Positions 33,542 through 38,773 of a stretch of DNA of 38,773 bases are shown piece by piece. The DNA lies in contig DASWKR010000054.1 of assembly GCA_036396535.1 (NCBI GenBank), positions 1 through 38,773 of the forward strand, given 5' to 3'. Position numbers and translations under genes: made by a program. Each line of letters begins with the position of its first letter. Positions within the stretch are counted from its first letter, which is position 1. Origin of the DNA: Acidimicrobiia bacterium (lineage in GTDB: Bacteria > Actinomycetota > Acidimicrobiia > Spongiisociales > UBA5794). A model generated the notes under the pieces. That model saw only the letters and a program-made list of their open reading frames with translations. It ran no database searches and was not told the origin of the DNA.

Positions 33542-34337
33542 GGGCGACTCGCTCGTCCACGCAGCCGACGAGCTGCGCCCGCGACTCCAGGGGCGCGCCG
33601 TCGTACGGCTGCACGGGAGCCACCGGGCGCTCCACCCCAACGCCCGGCGGATCACCGGGCGGGTGATCTCGGACGTTCGCACCGTCGGCAAGCACATGTT
33701 GATCGACTTCGACAACGGCTGGACGCTGCGCACCCACCTCGGCATGACCGGAGGATGGCAGCACTACCAGCCGGGCGAGCCCTGGCGGCGCAGCCCCGGC
33801 AAGGCTCGGGTCGTCATCGAGACCGCCGACTGTGTGGCCGTCTGCTTCGCCGCCCCGACGGTGGAGCTCGCCCCGACCGAGCGGATCGGTATCCGCCACC
33901 TCGGGCCCGACCTCATGGCGGACGAGGTCGACTGGGACGGCATCGTGCGGCGCGCCAGGCAGTCTCCGGGACGGACGGCGGCCGACCTCCTCCTCGATCA
34001 GCGGGTCATGGCCGGCGTCGGGAACGTCTACAAGTCTGAGACGCTGTTCCTCGAGGGCATCGATCCGCAGCGACCCGTCGCCACGCTCACGGACGACGAT
34101 GTCGGTCGCATCGCCGGGCGCGCCCGGAAGCTCCTCATGGCGAACCGAGAGCCGGCCATGCGGTCGACGACGCGGTCTACGACCGGGTCCCGCCGGCCGG
34201 GTGCGAACTACTGGGTGTACCGCAGGGCGGGCCGTTCGTGCCGGCGGTGCGGGGCCACGGTCCTCACGGACACGCACGGCGAGCTCGACCGCTCGACGTA
34301 CTGGTGCCCGAGCTGTCAGGCGCCTCCGAGGTCGTAG
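33534..34337 (+). CDS. nei: Endonuclease VIII-like DNA glycosylase (Nei)
   Basis: A 267-residue Fpg/Nei glycosylase that removes oxidised bases and nicks the DNA. The catalytic N-terminus is PEGDSLVHAADEL after the initiator (Pro2, Glu3); a conserved lysine is in VGKHMLIDF, and the H2TH domain has DLLLDQRVMAGVGNVYKSE. The C-terminal zinc finger is complete: CRRCG and CPSC, with DRSTYWCPSCQ carrying the arginine. PEGD (rather than PELP) indicates Nei, not Fpg. GTG start lies 8 nt inside the end of lhr. The lhr-nei order is also found in mycobacteria (Rv3296-Rv3297), supporting a joint repair role. Its end overlaps the convergent DUF971 gene by 22 nt. Confidence 0.93.
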   Translation: MPEGDSLVHAADELRPRLQGRAVVRLHGSHRALHPNARRITGRVISDVRTVGKHMLIDFDNGWTLRTHLGMTGGWQHYQPGEPWRRSPGKARVVIETADCVAVCFAAPTVELAPTERIGIRHLGPDLMADEVDWDGIVRRARQSPGRTAADLLLDQRVMAGVGNVYKSETLFLEGIDPQRPVATLTDDDVGRIAGRARKLLMANREPAMRSTTRSTTGSRRPGANYWVYRRAGRSCRRCGATVLTDTHGELDRSTYWCPSCQAPPRS

Positions 34338-34618
34338 AGACGATCGTACGGGTAGATGCCCGTGCCATGACCGTCCGGGCCGAACACGAACGTCAGGGCA
34401 TACCCGCCAACGATCCGCGTATCTGTGATCGTGACCGGCACCGGACCCGCGAGCACGAGTCGGGTCTTCTCCATACCGGCCGGCTCGCGGCAAGTGGCAC
34501 AGTGGCAAGCGCCTCGCAGCTGAGAGGCGCTCAGCGTCGTCTGCTCGCCGTCCTCCCAGGTGAGGACGACCCGGCTCTGCTCCTCCACCTCGACGCGGCT
34601 CGGGATGCGCCCCGTCAC
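34316..34618 (-). CDS. DUF971 domain protein
   Basis: A 100-residue protein with the DUF971 fold (gamma-butyrobetaine hydroxylase-like N-terminal domain). Signature segments are LTWEDGEQTTLSASQLRGAC, CHCATCREP and GGYALTFVFGPDGHGTGIYP. The cysteine-rich CHCATC probably binds zinc or an Fe-S unit; members have been linked to Fe-S protein maturation. There is no in-frame ATG; the GTG at 34618 overlaps the TGA of a 15-codon mini-ORF (GTGA). The 3' end overlaps nei by 22 nt, convergent. Confidence 0.85.
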   Translation of the reverse strand: MTGRIPSRVEVEEQSRVVLTWEDGEQTTLSASQLRGACHCATCREPAGMEKTRLVLAGPVPVTITDTRIVGGYALTFVFGPDGHGTGIYPYDRLYDLGGA

Positions 34619-34662
34619 GACGTCCGCCGGGCCGGGGCACGCTGGTCTGTGGGGCGTCGCAT
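34615..34662 (-). CDS. Putative 15-residue leader ORF before the DUF971 gene
   Basis: ATG at 34662 opens MRRPTDQRAPARRTS and its TGA overlaps the GTG of the DUF971 gene (GTGA). TACGCT lies 9 nt before this ATG, and 6 nt before the GTG directly in front of it in the same frame. A leaderless transcript would therefore begin with this mini-ORF. The peptide is basic and has no family. Confidence 0.35.
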   Translation of the reverse strand: MRRPTDQRAPARRTS

Positions 34663-34671
34663 CACACCCCG

Positions 34672-34677
34672 AGCGTA
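34672..34677 (-). promoter_or_regulatory. -10 element of the mini-ORF/DUF971 unit
   Basis: TACGCT on the minus strand; no ribosome binding site follows before the first start codon. Confidence 0.45.
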
Positions 34678-34762
34678 GGGCCGCAGACGTCTGCCACGAG
34701 CCGATCCGGAGGTAGCGGGTCCGGCGCGGTGAGCCTGCGGGTCCCGACTGGCGGCCGCCGAT

Positions 34763-34768
34763 TACCGT
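34763..34768 (+). promoter_or_regulatory. -10 element of the Fur/Nur-family gene (leaderless)
   Basis: TACCGT, 6 nt before the ATG at 34775. No TTGCAA palindrome overlaps it, so autoregulation is not evident. Confidence 0.5.
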
Positions 34769-34774
34769 TGACAC

Positions 34775-35284
34775 ATGGCAGAGGCTCTGCAGGTTCACCT
34801 CGACGAGATGCGCAGCAAAGGACTCCGCCTGACGCGCGCCAGGCGAGCGGTGATCGACGCCCTCGTCGACGGCCACGGAGAGCACCTGAGCGCCATCGAC
34901 ATCGCGGGCCGCCTCGGCACAGCCCACTCGGACGGGGAGCCGCCCATCGACCAATCCACCGTGTACCGGACTCTCGAGACCCTCGAGCGCGCCGGCATCG
35001 TGACCCACACCCACATGGGGCACGGCGCCCTCGTCTACCACCTCGCCGACGAGCCGCCCCACCAGCACCTCCTCTGCGTCGACTGCGGCAAGACGCTCGG
35101 CGTCCCCGAAGACGAGCTCATCCGGCTCTTCGACGAGATCACCGCTCGCACCGGGTTCGTCGCCGATCCGACGCACGTCGCCATCTCGGGCCGGTGCGCC
35201 GACTGCATGGGGGATCGGCGAGCGTCCCGCCAGGGACCGAGCCGAGGGGGCCCAACAACCCGGCCGGCCGCAACCACCTCTTAA
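34775..35284 (+). CDS. Fur-family metalloregulator, probably Nur (nickel)
   Basis: A 169-residue Fur-family repressor. The winged helix shows LRLTRARRAVIDAL and PIDQSTVYRTLETLERAGIV; the dimer/metal part shows GALVYHLADEPPHQHLLC with an HxH site, and paired zinc cysteines in CVDCG and CADC. The natural end is expected near CADCM (about residue 146); the last 23 residues (GDRRASRQGPSRGG...) are translated from the first unit of the downstream hairpin-repeat array. A TTGCAA-N5-TTGCAA operator at the following transporter gene fits Nur rather than Fur or Zur; the effector metal is inferred. The leaderless-type TACCGT upstream supports the ATG. Confidence 0.88.
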   Translation: MAEALQVHLDEMRSKGLRLTRARRAVIDALVDGHGEHLSAIDIAGRLGTAHSDGEPPIDQSTVYRTLETLERAGIVTHTHMGHGALVYHLADEPPHQHLLCVDCGKTLGVPEDELIRLFDEITARTGFVADPTHVAISGRCADCMGDRRASRQGPSRGGPTTRPAATTS

Positions 35285-35985
35285 CGCAATCCCCCGGTCT
35301 CCGGGGGATTGGTTCACCCTGCTTGGCCTCATACGCAATCCCCCGGTCTCCGGGGGATCGGCGAGCGTCCCGCCAGGGACCAAGCCGAGGGGGCCCCGCC
35401 GCAACCACCCCTCATACGCAATCCCCCGGCGTGAGCCGGGGGATTGGTTCACCCTGCTTGGCCTCCGGTACTCGGCGTGGTACCCCGTCAGACCAAACAG
35501 GGTGAACAGAGCGTCCCGTCAGGGACCGAGCCGACGGGGCCCAACCACACCACCAGCCGCAGCCACCCCCTCGACTCGGCCTTCGGCGCTCGTCGGTCCC
35601 CCGCAAAGCGGGAGACAGCGTAAGAAGGGTGCTCGTCCGTGGGGCGGGTGGCCCCGGGTGAGCGAGGACCGCCGCGCCCGACCGACTCGGCCTAATACGC
35701 AATCCCCCGGCGTGAGCCGGGGGATTGGTTCACCCTGCTTGGCCTCCGGTACTCGGCGTGGTACCCCATCAGGCCAAACAGGGTGAACAGAGCGTTCAAC
35801 CAGGGATCGAGCCGAGGGGGCCCAACCACACCAACGTCCGCAACCACCCCTCATACGCAATCCCCCGGCGTGAGCCGGGGGATTGGTTCACCCTGCTTGG
35901 CCTCCGGTACTCGGCGTGGTACCCCGTCAGGCCAAACAGGGTGAACAGAGCGTCCCGTCAGGGACCGAGCCGAGGGGGCCCAGCC
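35209..35985. repeat. Hairpin-rich tandem/interspersed repeat array
   Basis: The roughly 780 bp between the Fur-family gene and cbiM hold no gene but five degenerate units. Module A is a hairpin AATCCCCCGG(C) / (G)CCGGGGGATT at 35288-35310, 35337-35358, 35420-35445, 35701-35726 and 35859-35884; the last three have GTGA (GNRA-type) loops, the first two TCT. Module B is a long stem GTTCACCCTG / CAGGGTGAAC (35447/35498, 35728/35779, 35886/35937) continued by TTGGCC/GGCCAA and enclosing GGTAC...GTACC; unit 1 keeps only the left arm. Module C, AGCGTCCCGTCAGGGACCGAG-like, starts at 35221, 35364, 35510, 35791 and 35949. Full units are about 158 bp. Paired changes leave the stems intact. Not a CRISPR: no constant repeat with unique spacers. 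Confidence 0.85.
35573..35692. repeat. Non-array segment flanked by 9-bp direct repeats
   Basis: GACTCGGCC occurs at 35573-35581 and 35684-35692, bracketing about 100 bp that interrupts the array between units 3 and 4. The segment has a CCCGC-AAA-GCGGG hairpin and only partly complementary ends. It could be a small insertion with target duplication or a diverged repeat module. Confidence 0.4.
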
Positions 35986-36049
35986 GCAGTGTCGATCGCA
36001 CGCTGACGGCAATCCGGCGCCGGCCGGTCTCCGAACCTCCTCGGGGTCG

Positions 36050-36072
36050 TTGTTGCAAGCGGTTTGCAACAA
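36050..36072. promoter_or_regulatory. Nur-type operator of cbiMNQO
   Basis: Perfect inverted repeat TTGTTGCAA-GCGGT-TTGCAACAA. Its core is TTGCAA-N5-TTGCAA, the layout of the Nur (nickel uptake regulator) box described in Streptomyces coelicolor. The left half-site (36053-36058) doubles as a -35-like sequence, so bound repressor would block RNA polymerase. Confidence 0.8.
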
Positions 36073-36076
36073 GCCG

Positions 36077-36105
36077 TAAACTACGTGCGAGTGACTTGCA
36101 GGAGG
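36077..36105 (+). promoter_or_regulatory. -10 element and ribosome binding site of cbiM
   Basis: TAAACT (36077-36082) lies 18 bp after TTGCAA at 36053-36058. A strong AGGAGG (36100-36105) sits 8 nt before the cbiM ATG, so this mRNA has a normal leader, unlike most first genes of the window. Confidence 0.6.
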
Positions 36106-36113
36106 GCGAGCCG

Positions 36114-36791
36114 ATGCACATTCCCGACGGGTTCGTGAACGGGGCGACATCGGCGGCCTTCGGCGTCGTCTCCGCCGGCGGGCTCGGGTACTCGATCCGC
36201 AAGACGGGCCGGTACCTCAGCGACCGTCAGGTGCCCCTCGCCGGTCTCGTCGCCGCCTTCGTCTTCGCGGCCCAGATGTTCAACTTCCCTGTCGTCTCCG
36301 GGATGAGCGGTCACCTCCTCGGCGGCGTGCTGGCGGCGGTCCTGGTGGGACCGTGGGCGGGATTCGTGGTGATCGCAGTGGTCCTCGCCGTGCAGGGGAC
36401 GTTCTTCGCCGACGGGGGGCTGACCGCGCTGGGCCTCAACGTCGTCAACATGGGGCTCATCGGAGCGGTCGGCGGATATGTCCTGTACCGGCTGGTACTC
36501 GGCCTACTCCCCCGGTCCGACCGGTCGGTGGCGGCGGCCGCCTGCGTGGCGGCCGGGCTGTCCGTCCCCCTGGCGGCCCTCGGCTTCGTCGCCGAGTTCG
36601 CCATCGGCGGGACCGCCGACGTCGCCTTCGGCGCGGTACTCGGCGCCATGCTCGGAACCCACGTCCTCATCGGTGTCGGCGAGGCCGTGCTGACCCTGCT
36701 CGTCGTCTCGGCAGTCGTGTCCAGCAGACCCGATCTCGTCTACGGCGCTCCCACCTACGTGGGAGCACGCACGGAGGAGCTCATCGCGTGA
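36114..36791 (+). CDS. cbiM: Nickel/cobalt ECF transporter substrate-binding component CbiM/NikM
   Basis: A 225-residue membrane S-component that binds Ni2+ or Co2+. The N-terminus MHIPDGF is the diagnostic metal-binding loop (Met1 amine, His2). At least six hydrophobic helices follow, with FNFPVVSGMSGHLLGG carrying another conserved His and VQGTFFADGGLTALGLNVVNM typical of the family. Start is fixed by AGGAGG at 8 nt. First gene of cbiM-cbiN-cbiQ-cbiO, coupled to cbiN by GTGA. The Nur-type operator favours nickel; sequence alone does not separate Ni from Co. The longer upstream frame is repeat-array sequence. Confidence 0.95.
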   Translation: MHIPDGFVNGATSAAFGVVSAGGLGYSIRKTGRYLSDRQVPLAGLVAAFVFAAQMFNFPVVSGMSGHLLGGVLAAVLVGPWAGFVVIAVVLAVQGTFFADGGLTALGLNVVNMGLIGAVGGYVLYRLVLGLLPRSDRSVAAAACVAAGLSVPLAALGFVAEFAIGGTADVAFGAVLGAMLGTHVLIGVGEAVLTLLVVSAVVSSRPDLVYGAPTYVGARTEELIA

Positions 36792-37108
36792 GAGACAGAC
36801 GTCTCGTCACCTTCCTGGCCCTGGGCCTCGTCGTCACGTTCCTCCTCGGCGTGGTCGTCAGCCAGTTCGCCTCCGGCAACCCGGACGGGCTCGAGTTCGT
36901 CGCCGGCCAGGAGGGTTTCGCCGACGCCGCCCGCGACCACGACCTCGGCGACGGGCCGCTGGCCGACTACGGCGTCAGCCTCACGGACAACGACGTGGTG
37001 AACACGGCCATCGCCGGAGCGGCCGGCGTCCTGATCACGTTGATCGTCGGATACGGGGTCTTCGCGCTGGCGAGGCGCGCCCGCGGCGACCACCCCGTGG
37101 AGAGCTGA
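36788..37108 (+). CDS. cbiN: Nickel/cobalt transporter accessory protein CbiN/NikN-like (PDGLE domain)
   Basis: A 106-residue protein with an N-terminal and a C-terminal membrane helix around an extracytoplasmic loop; the loop contains the PDGLE motif (SGNPDGLEFVAGQEGF). This is the arrangement of CbiN-type subunits that load metal into CbiM. GTG start overlaps the cbiM TGA (GTGA). The loop also has acidic and histidine residues (ARDHDLGDGPL). Confidence 0.9.
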   Translation: MRDRRLVTFLALGLVVTFLLGVVVSQFASGNPDGLEFVAGQEGFADAARDHDLGDGPLADYGVSLTDNDVVNTAIAGAAGVLITLIVGYGVFALARRARGDHPVES

Positions 37109-37117
37109 GGGGACGCG

Positions 37118-37882
37118 GTGGCGGGCAGCCACGTCCACGCCCTGTTCCGGCATGGAGACAGCGCCCTCCATGGTCTCCCCCCGCACGTCAAGATCGTGGC
37201 TGCGTTCGCCTTCGTCTTCGCCGTCGTCGCCACCCCCCGCGAAGCGTTCTGGGCCTTCGCTGCATTCGCCGCCATCCTCCTCACCCTGGCGGCCGTCGCA
37301 CGCCTCGGCGCCCGATTCGTGGCGAGCCGGATGCTGATCGAGGTCCCCTTCGTGATCGTCGCCGTGGCGCTTCCCTTCTTGGCGTCGGGCGACCGCATCG
37401 ACGTCGCCGGGGTCCCACTCTCCGTGGAGGGCCTGTGGGACGCCTGGAACATCCTCGCCAAGGCAACCCTCGGCCTGCTCACTTCGATCGTGCTGGCCGG
37501 AACCACACAGGTCGTCGACATGCTGCGCGGATTCGAGACGCTCCGAGTCCCCGGCGTCGTCACCGCCATCATGGGCTTCATGGTTCGCTACCTCGACGTC
37601 GTCGGGGGCGAGTTCGGCCGGCAGCACGTCGCCATGCAGTCGCGCGGCTACTCGCCGCGTTGGATCGGAGACCTCGGACCGCACGCCAGATCGATCGGAC
37701 GGCTGTTCGTCCGCTCATACGAGAGAGGCGAGCGGGTCTACCTGGCGATGGCTGCCCGCGGCTACGTCGGCTCCATCCCTCGCATGGCACGCGCCGCGGC
37801 CACGCCGGCCGCATGGGGGGCCGCCATGGCAGTCCCGGCCGCGGCGTGGACGCTCGCTGTGGTGGCGCTGGTGGTCCGATGA
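37118..37882 (+). CDS. cbiQ: Nickel/cobalt ECF transporter transmembrane coupling protein CbiQ
   Basis: A 254-residue EcfT protein that couples ATP hydrolysis to CbiM. Four to six hydrophobic helices surround a cytoplasmic helical part with the two coupling motifs VAMQSRGYSPRW and LAMAARGYVGS, the expected Ala-Arg-Gly type pair (the first reads Ser-Arg-Gly). GTG start lies 9 nt after cbiN. The end overlaps cbiO (ATGA). Confidence 0.93.
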   Translation: MAGSHVHALFRHGDSALHGLPPHVKIVAAFAFVFAVVATPREAFWAFAAFAAILLTLAAVARLGARFVASRMLIEVPFVIVAVALPFLASGDRIDVAGVPLSVEGLWDAWNILAKATLGLLTSIVLAGTTQVVDMLRGFETLRVPGVVTAIMGFMVRYLDVVGGEFGRQHVAMQSRGYSPRWIGDLGPHARSIGRLFVRSYERGERVYLAMAARGYVGSIPRMARAAATPAAWGAAMAVPAAAWTLAVVALVVR

Positions 37883-38637
37883 GCGTCCCCACCATCGCCG
37901 TCACCGGACTGTCGTACCGGTACCCGGACGGCACGGAGGCGCTCCGCGACGTCGACCTCCACATCCATGACGGCGAGAGGGTGGCCCTCCTCGGCCCCAA
38001 CGGGGCAGGCAAGACGACCCTGGTGCTGCACATGAACGGGATCCACATGCCCCAGAACGGGGTGGTCGCAGTCGGCGGGCTGACGCTGACGACCGCCACG
38101 GTCAAGGAGGCACGGCGACGGGTCGGGATCGTCTTCCAGGATCCCGACGACCAGCTCTTCATGCCGACGGTCGAGGAAGACGTGGCCTTCGGACCGCACA
38201 ACCTGGGGCTTCCGCCTGCCGAGGTTGCCGCCAGGGTGGAGCGCGCCCTCGAAGCCGTCGAGGTGACCGACCTGGCGGACAGGCCCCCGAATCACCTCAG
38301 CTTCGGGCAGAAGCGGAGGGTCGCCATCGCCGGTGTGCTCGCCATGGAGCCGGACATCCTCGTGTTCGACGAGCCGACTTCGAACCTCGACCCCGCCAGC
38401 CGGCGCGAGCTCACGAACGTGCTCGAGTCCCTCGACATCACGATGCTGATCGTCACCCATGACCTGCCGTTCGCGCTCGAGTTGTGCCCTCGCTCGATCG
38501 TCATCGACGGCGGGAGGATCGTCGCCGACGGTGACACGAGGGCGCTGCTCGCCGACGAACGGCGGATGCGGGCTCACAGGCTGGAGCTCCCGTTCGGCTA
38601 TCGCGTCGCCGATGCCCCGGCAACACGGCCCAGCTAG
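37879..38637 (+). CDS. cbiO: Nickel/cobalt ECF transporter ATPase CbiO
   Basis: A 252-residue ABC ATPase powering the transporter. Walker A GPNGAGKTT is at 39-47, the Q-loop in VGIVFQDPDDQLFMPTVEED (typical of EcfA proteins), the signature LSFGQKRR at about 140, and Walker B ILVFDEPTSNLDP at about 159-171, followed by the switch His in IVTHD. ATG overlaps the cbiQ stop. One ATPase gene only, so it probably acts as a homodimer. The gene ends 21 bp before the tail of a transposase gene on the opposite strand. Confidence 0.96.
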   Translation: MSVPTIAVTGLSYRYPDGTEALRDVDLHIHDGERVALLGPNGAGKTTLVLHMNGIHMPQNGVVAVGGLTLTTATVKEARRRVGIVFQDPDDQLFMPTVEEDVAFGPHNLGLPPAEVAARVERALEAVEVTDLADRPPNHLSFGQKRRVAIAGVLAMEPDILVFDEPTSNLDPASRRELTNVLESLDITMLIVTHDLPFALELCPRSIVIDGGRIVADGDTRALLADERRMRAHRLELPFGYRVADAPATRPS

Positions 38638-38658
38638 ACATCCCACGGGTGGAAGTTG

Positions 38659-38773
38659 TCAAGCGGCTTTGTCGTTGCGGTGGGCCCAGGCGGTGTGTTC
38701 GTCGTAGGGGGTTTGGTGGCGGAGGCAGCCGTGGAGGATCCCGACGAGGCGGTTGGCGAGGACCCGCAGCGCC
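38659..38773 (-). mobile_element. IS110-family transposase, C-terminal end (cut by window edge)
   Basis: The minus strand reads into the window with LANRLVGILHGCLRHQTPY DEHTAWAHRNDKAA then TGA (38 codons visible). The LANRLVGILHGCL and YDEHTAW segments match the usual C-terminus of IS110/IS116/IS902 transposases in actinobacteria. The insertion sequence end should lie in 38638-38658, against cbiO. Whether the element is complete cannot be seen. Confidence 0.7.

Noticed and set aside
35209-35985. CRISPR array
   Set aside because: No short constant repeat separated by unique spacers; units share their whole length, vary in size and contain several hairpins. No cas gene is present.
35302-36006. 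Small ORFs inside the repeat array (peptides such as SPCLASGTRRGTPS)
   Set aside because: They are read-through of the repeat modules in several frames, and the same peptides recur only because the DNA repeats. No start signals.
35985-36113. Cobalamin or nickel/cobalt (NiCo) riboswitch upstream of cbiM
   Set aside because: Only about 30 nt of leader separates the expected transcription start from the ribosome binding site, too short for either; the palindrome fits a protein operator instead.

Overview
The window is a high-GC, densely coded bacterial chromosome segment. Gene content points to an actinobacterium, most likely in or near Acidimicrobiia: a dapB-M16 peptidase / dapA-rnj / ftsK / rimO-cinA block, an lhr-nei pair, a mycothiol-type DinB/MDMPI protein, CobT/MoxR-like genes and a Nur-like regulator next to a CbiMNQO transporter. 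The class-level placement is an inference from gene order and base composition, not from a marker phylogeny. No rRNA or tRNA gene was seen.

Layout. 1-2.6 kb: cinA (runs off the left edge) and rimO, minus strand. 2.6-4.6 kb: a small lipoprotein, then an overlapping operon of a small helical protein, a PHP phosphoesterase and a flavin reductase-like protein. 4.7-7.5 kb: 2-oxoacid dehydrogenase E1 alpha and beta followed by a TauE/SafE-type permease. 7.5-11.7 kb: a PabB-PabC fusion and the DNA translocase FtsK. 11.7-17.7 kb: ribonuclease J, dapA, a divergent thioredoxin-TPR protein, dapB, an M16 protease and ArfB. 17.8-21.5 kb: a zincin-VWA protein, its AAA+ partner and an acetyltransferase in one overlapping operon. 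21.5-26 kb: YajQ, a double GNAT protein, a HAD phosphatase, a VOC protein, a LOG-type protein and a DinB/MDMPI-like protein. 26-29 kb: a PD-(D/E)XK-like hypothetical protein, a TPR-LuxR regulator and a SnoaL-like protein. 29-34.7 kb: lhr-nei and a convergent DUF971 gene. 34.7-38.7 kb: a Fur/Nur-family regulator, a roughly 780-bp array of hairpin-forming repeats, a nickel/cobalt ECF transporter operon behind a Nur-type palindrome, and the tail of an IS110-type transposase at the right edge.

Three signals go beyond ordinary annotation. (1) Most genes that head a transcription unit have a TANNNT hexamer 6-9 nt before the start codon and no Shine-Dalgarno sequence, the signature of leaderless transcription; it also settles several start sites. 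In two places such a promoter appears to drive a 9- or 15-codon mini-ORF whose TGA overlaps the GTG of the real gene. (2) Two structured repeat families are present: the array at 35209-35985, built from hairpins with GTGA loops, and a compact bipartite hairpin found twice at the junction of convergent genes (15152-15203 and 22015-22066). (3) A perfect TTGCAA-N5-TTGCAA operator overlaps the promoter of the metal transporter, which links it to the adjacent Fur-family gene as a likely Nur regulon. The zincin-VWA/AAA+ pair, whose AAA+ partner has altered Walker A and B motifs, is the least understood protein system here.
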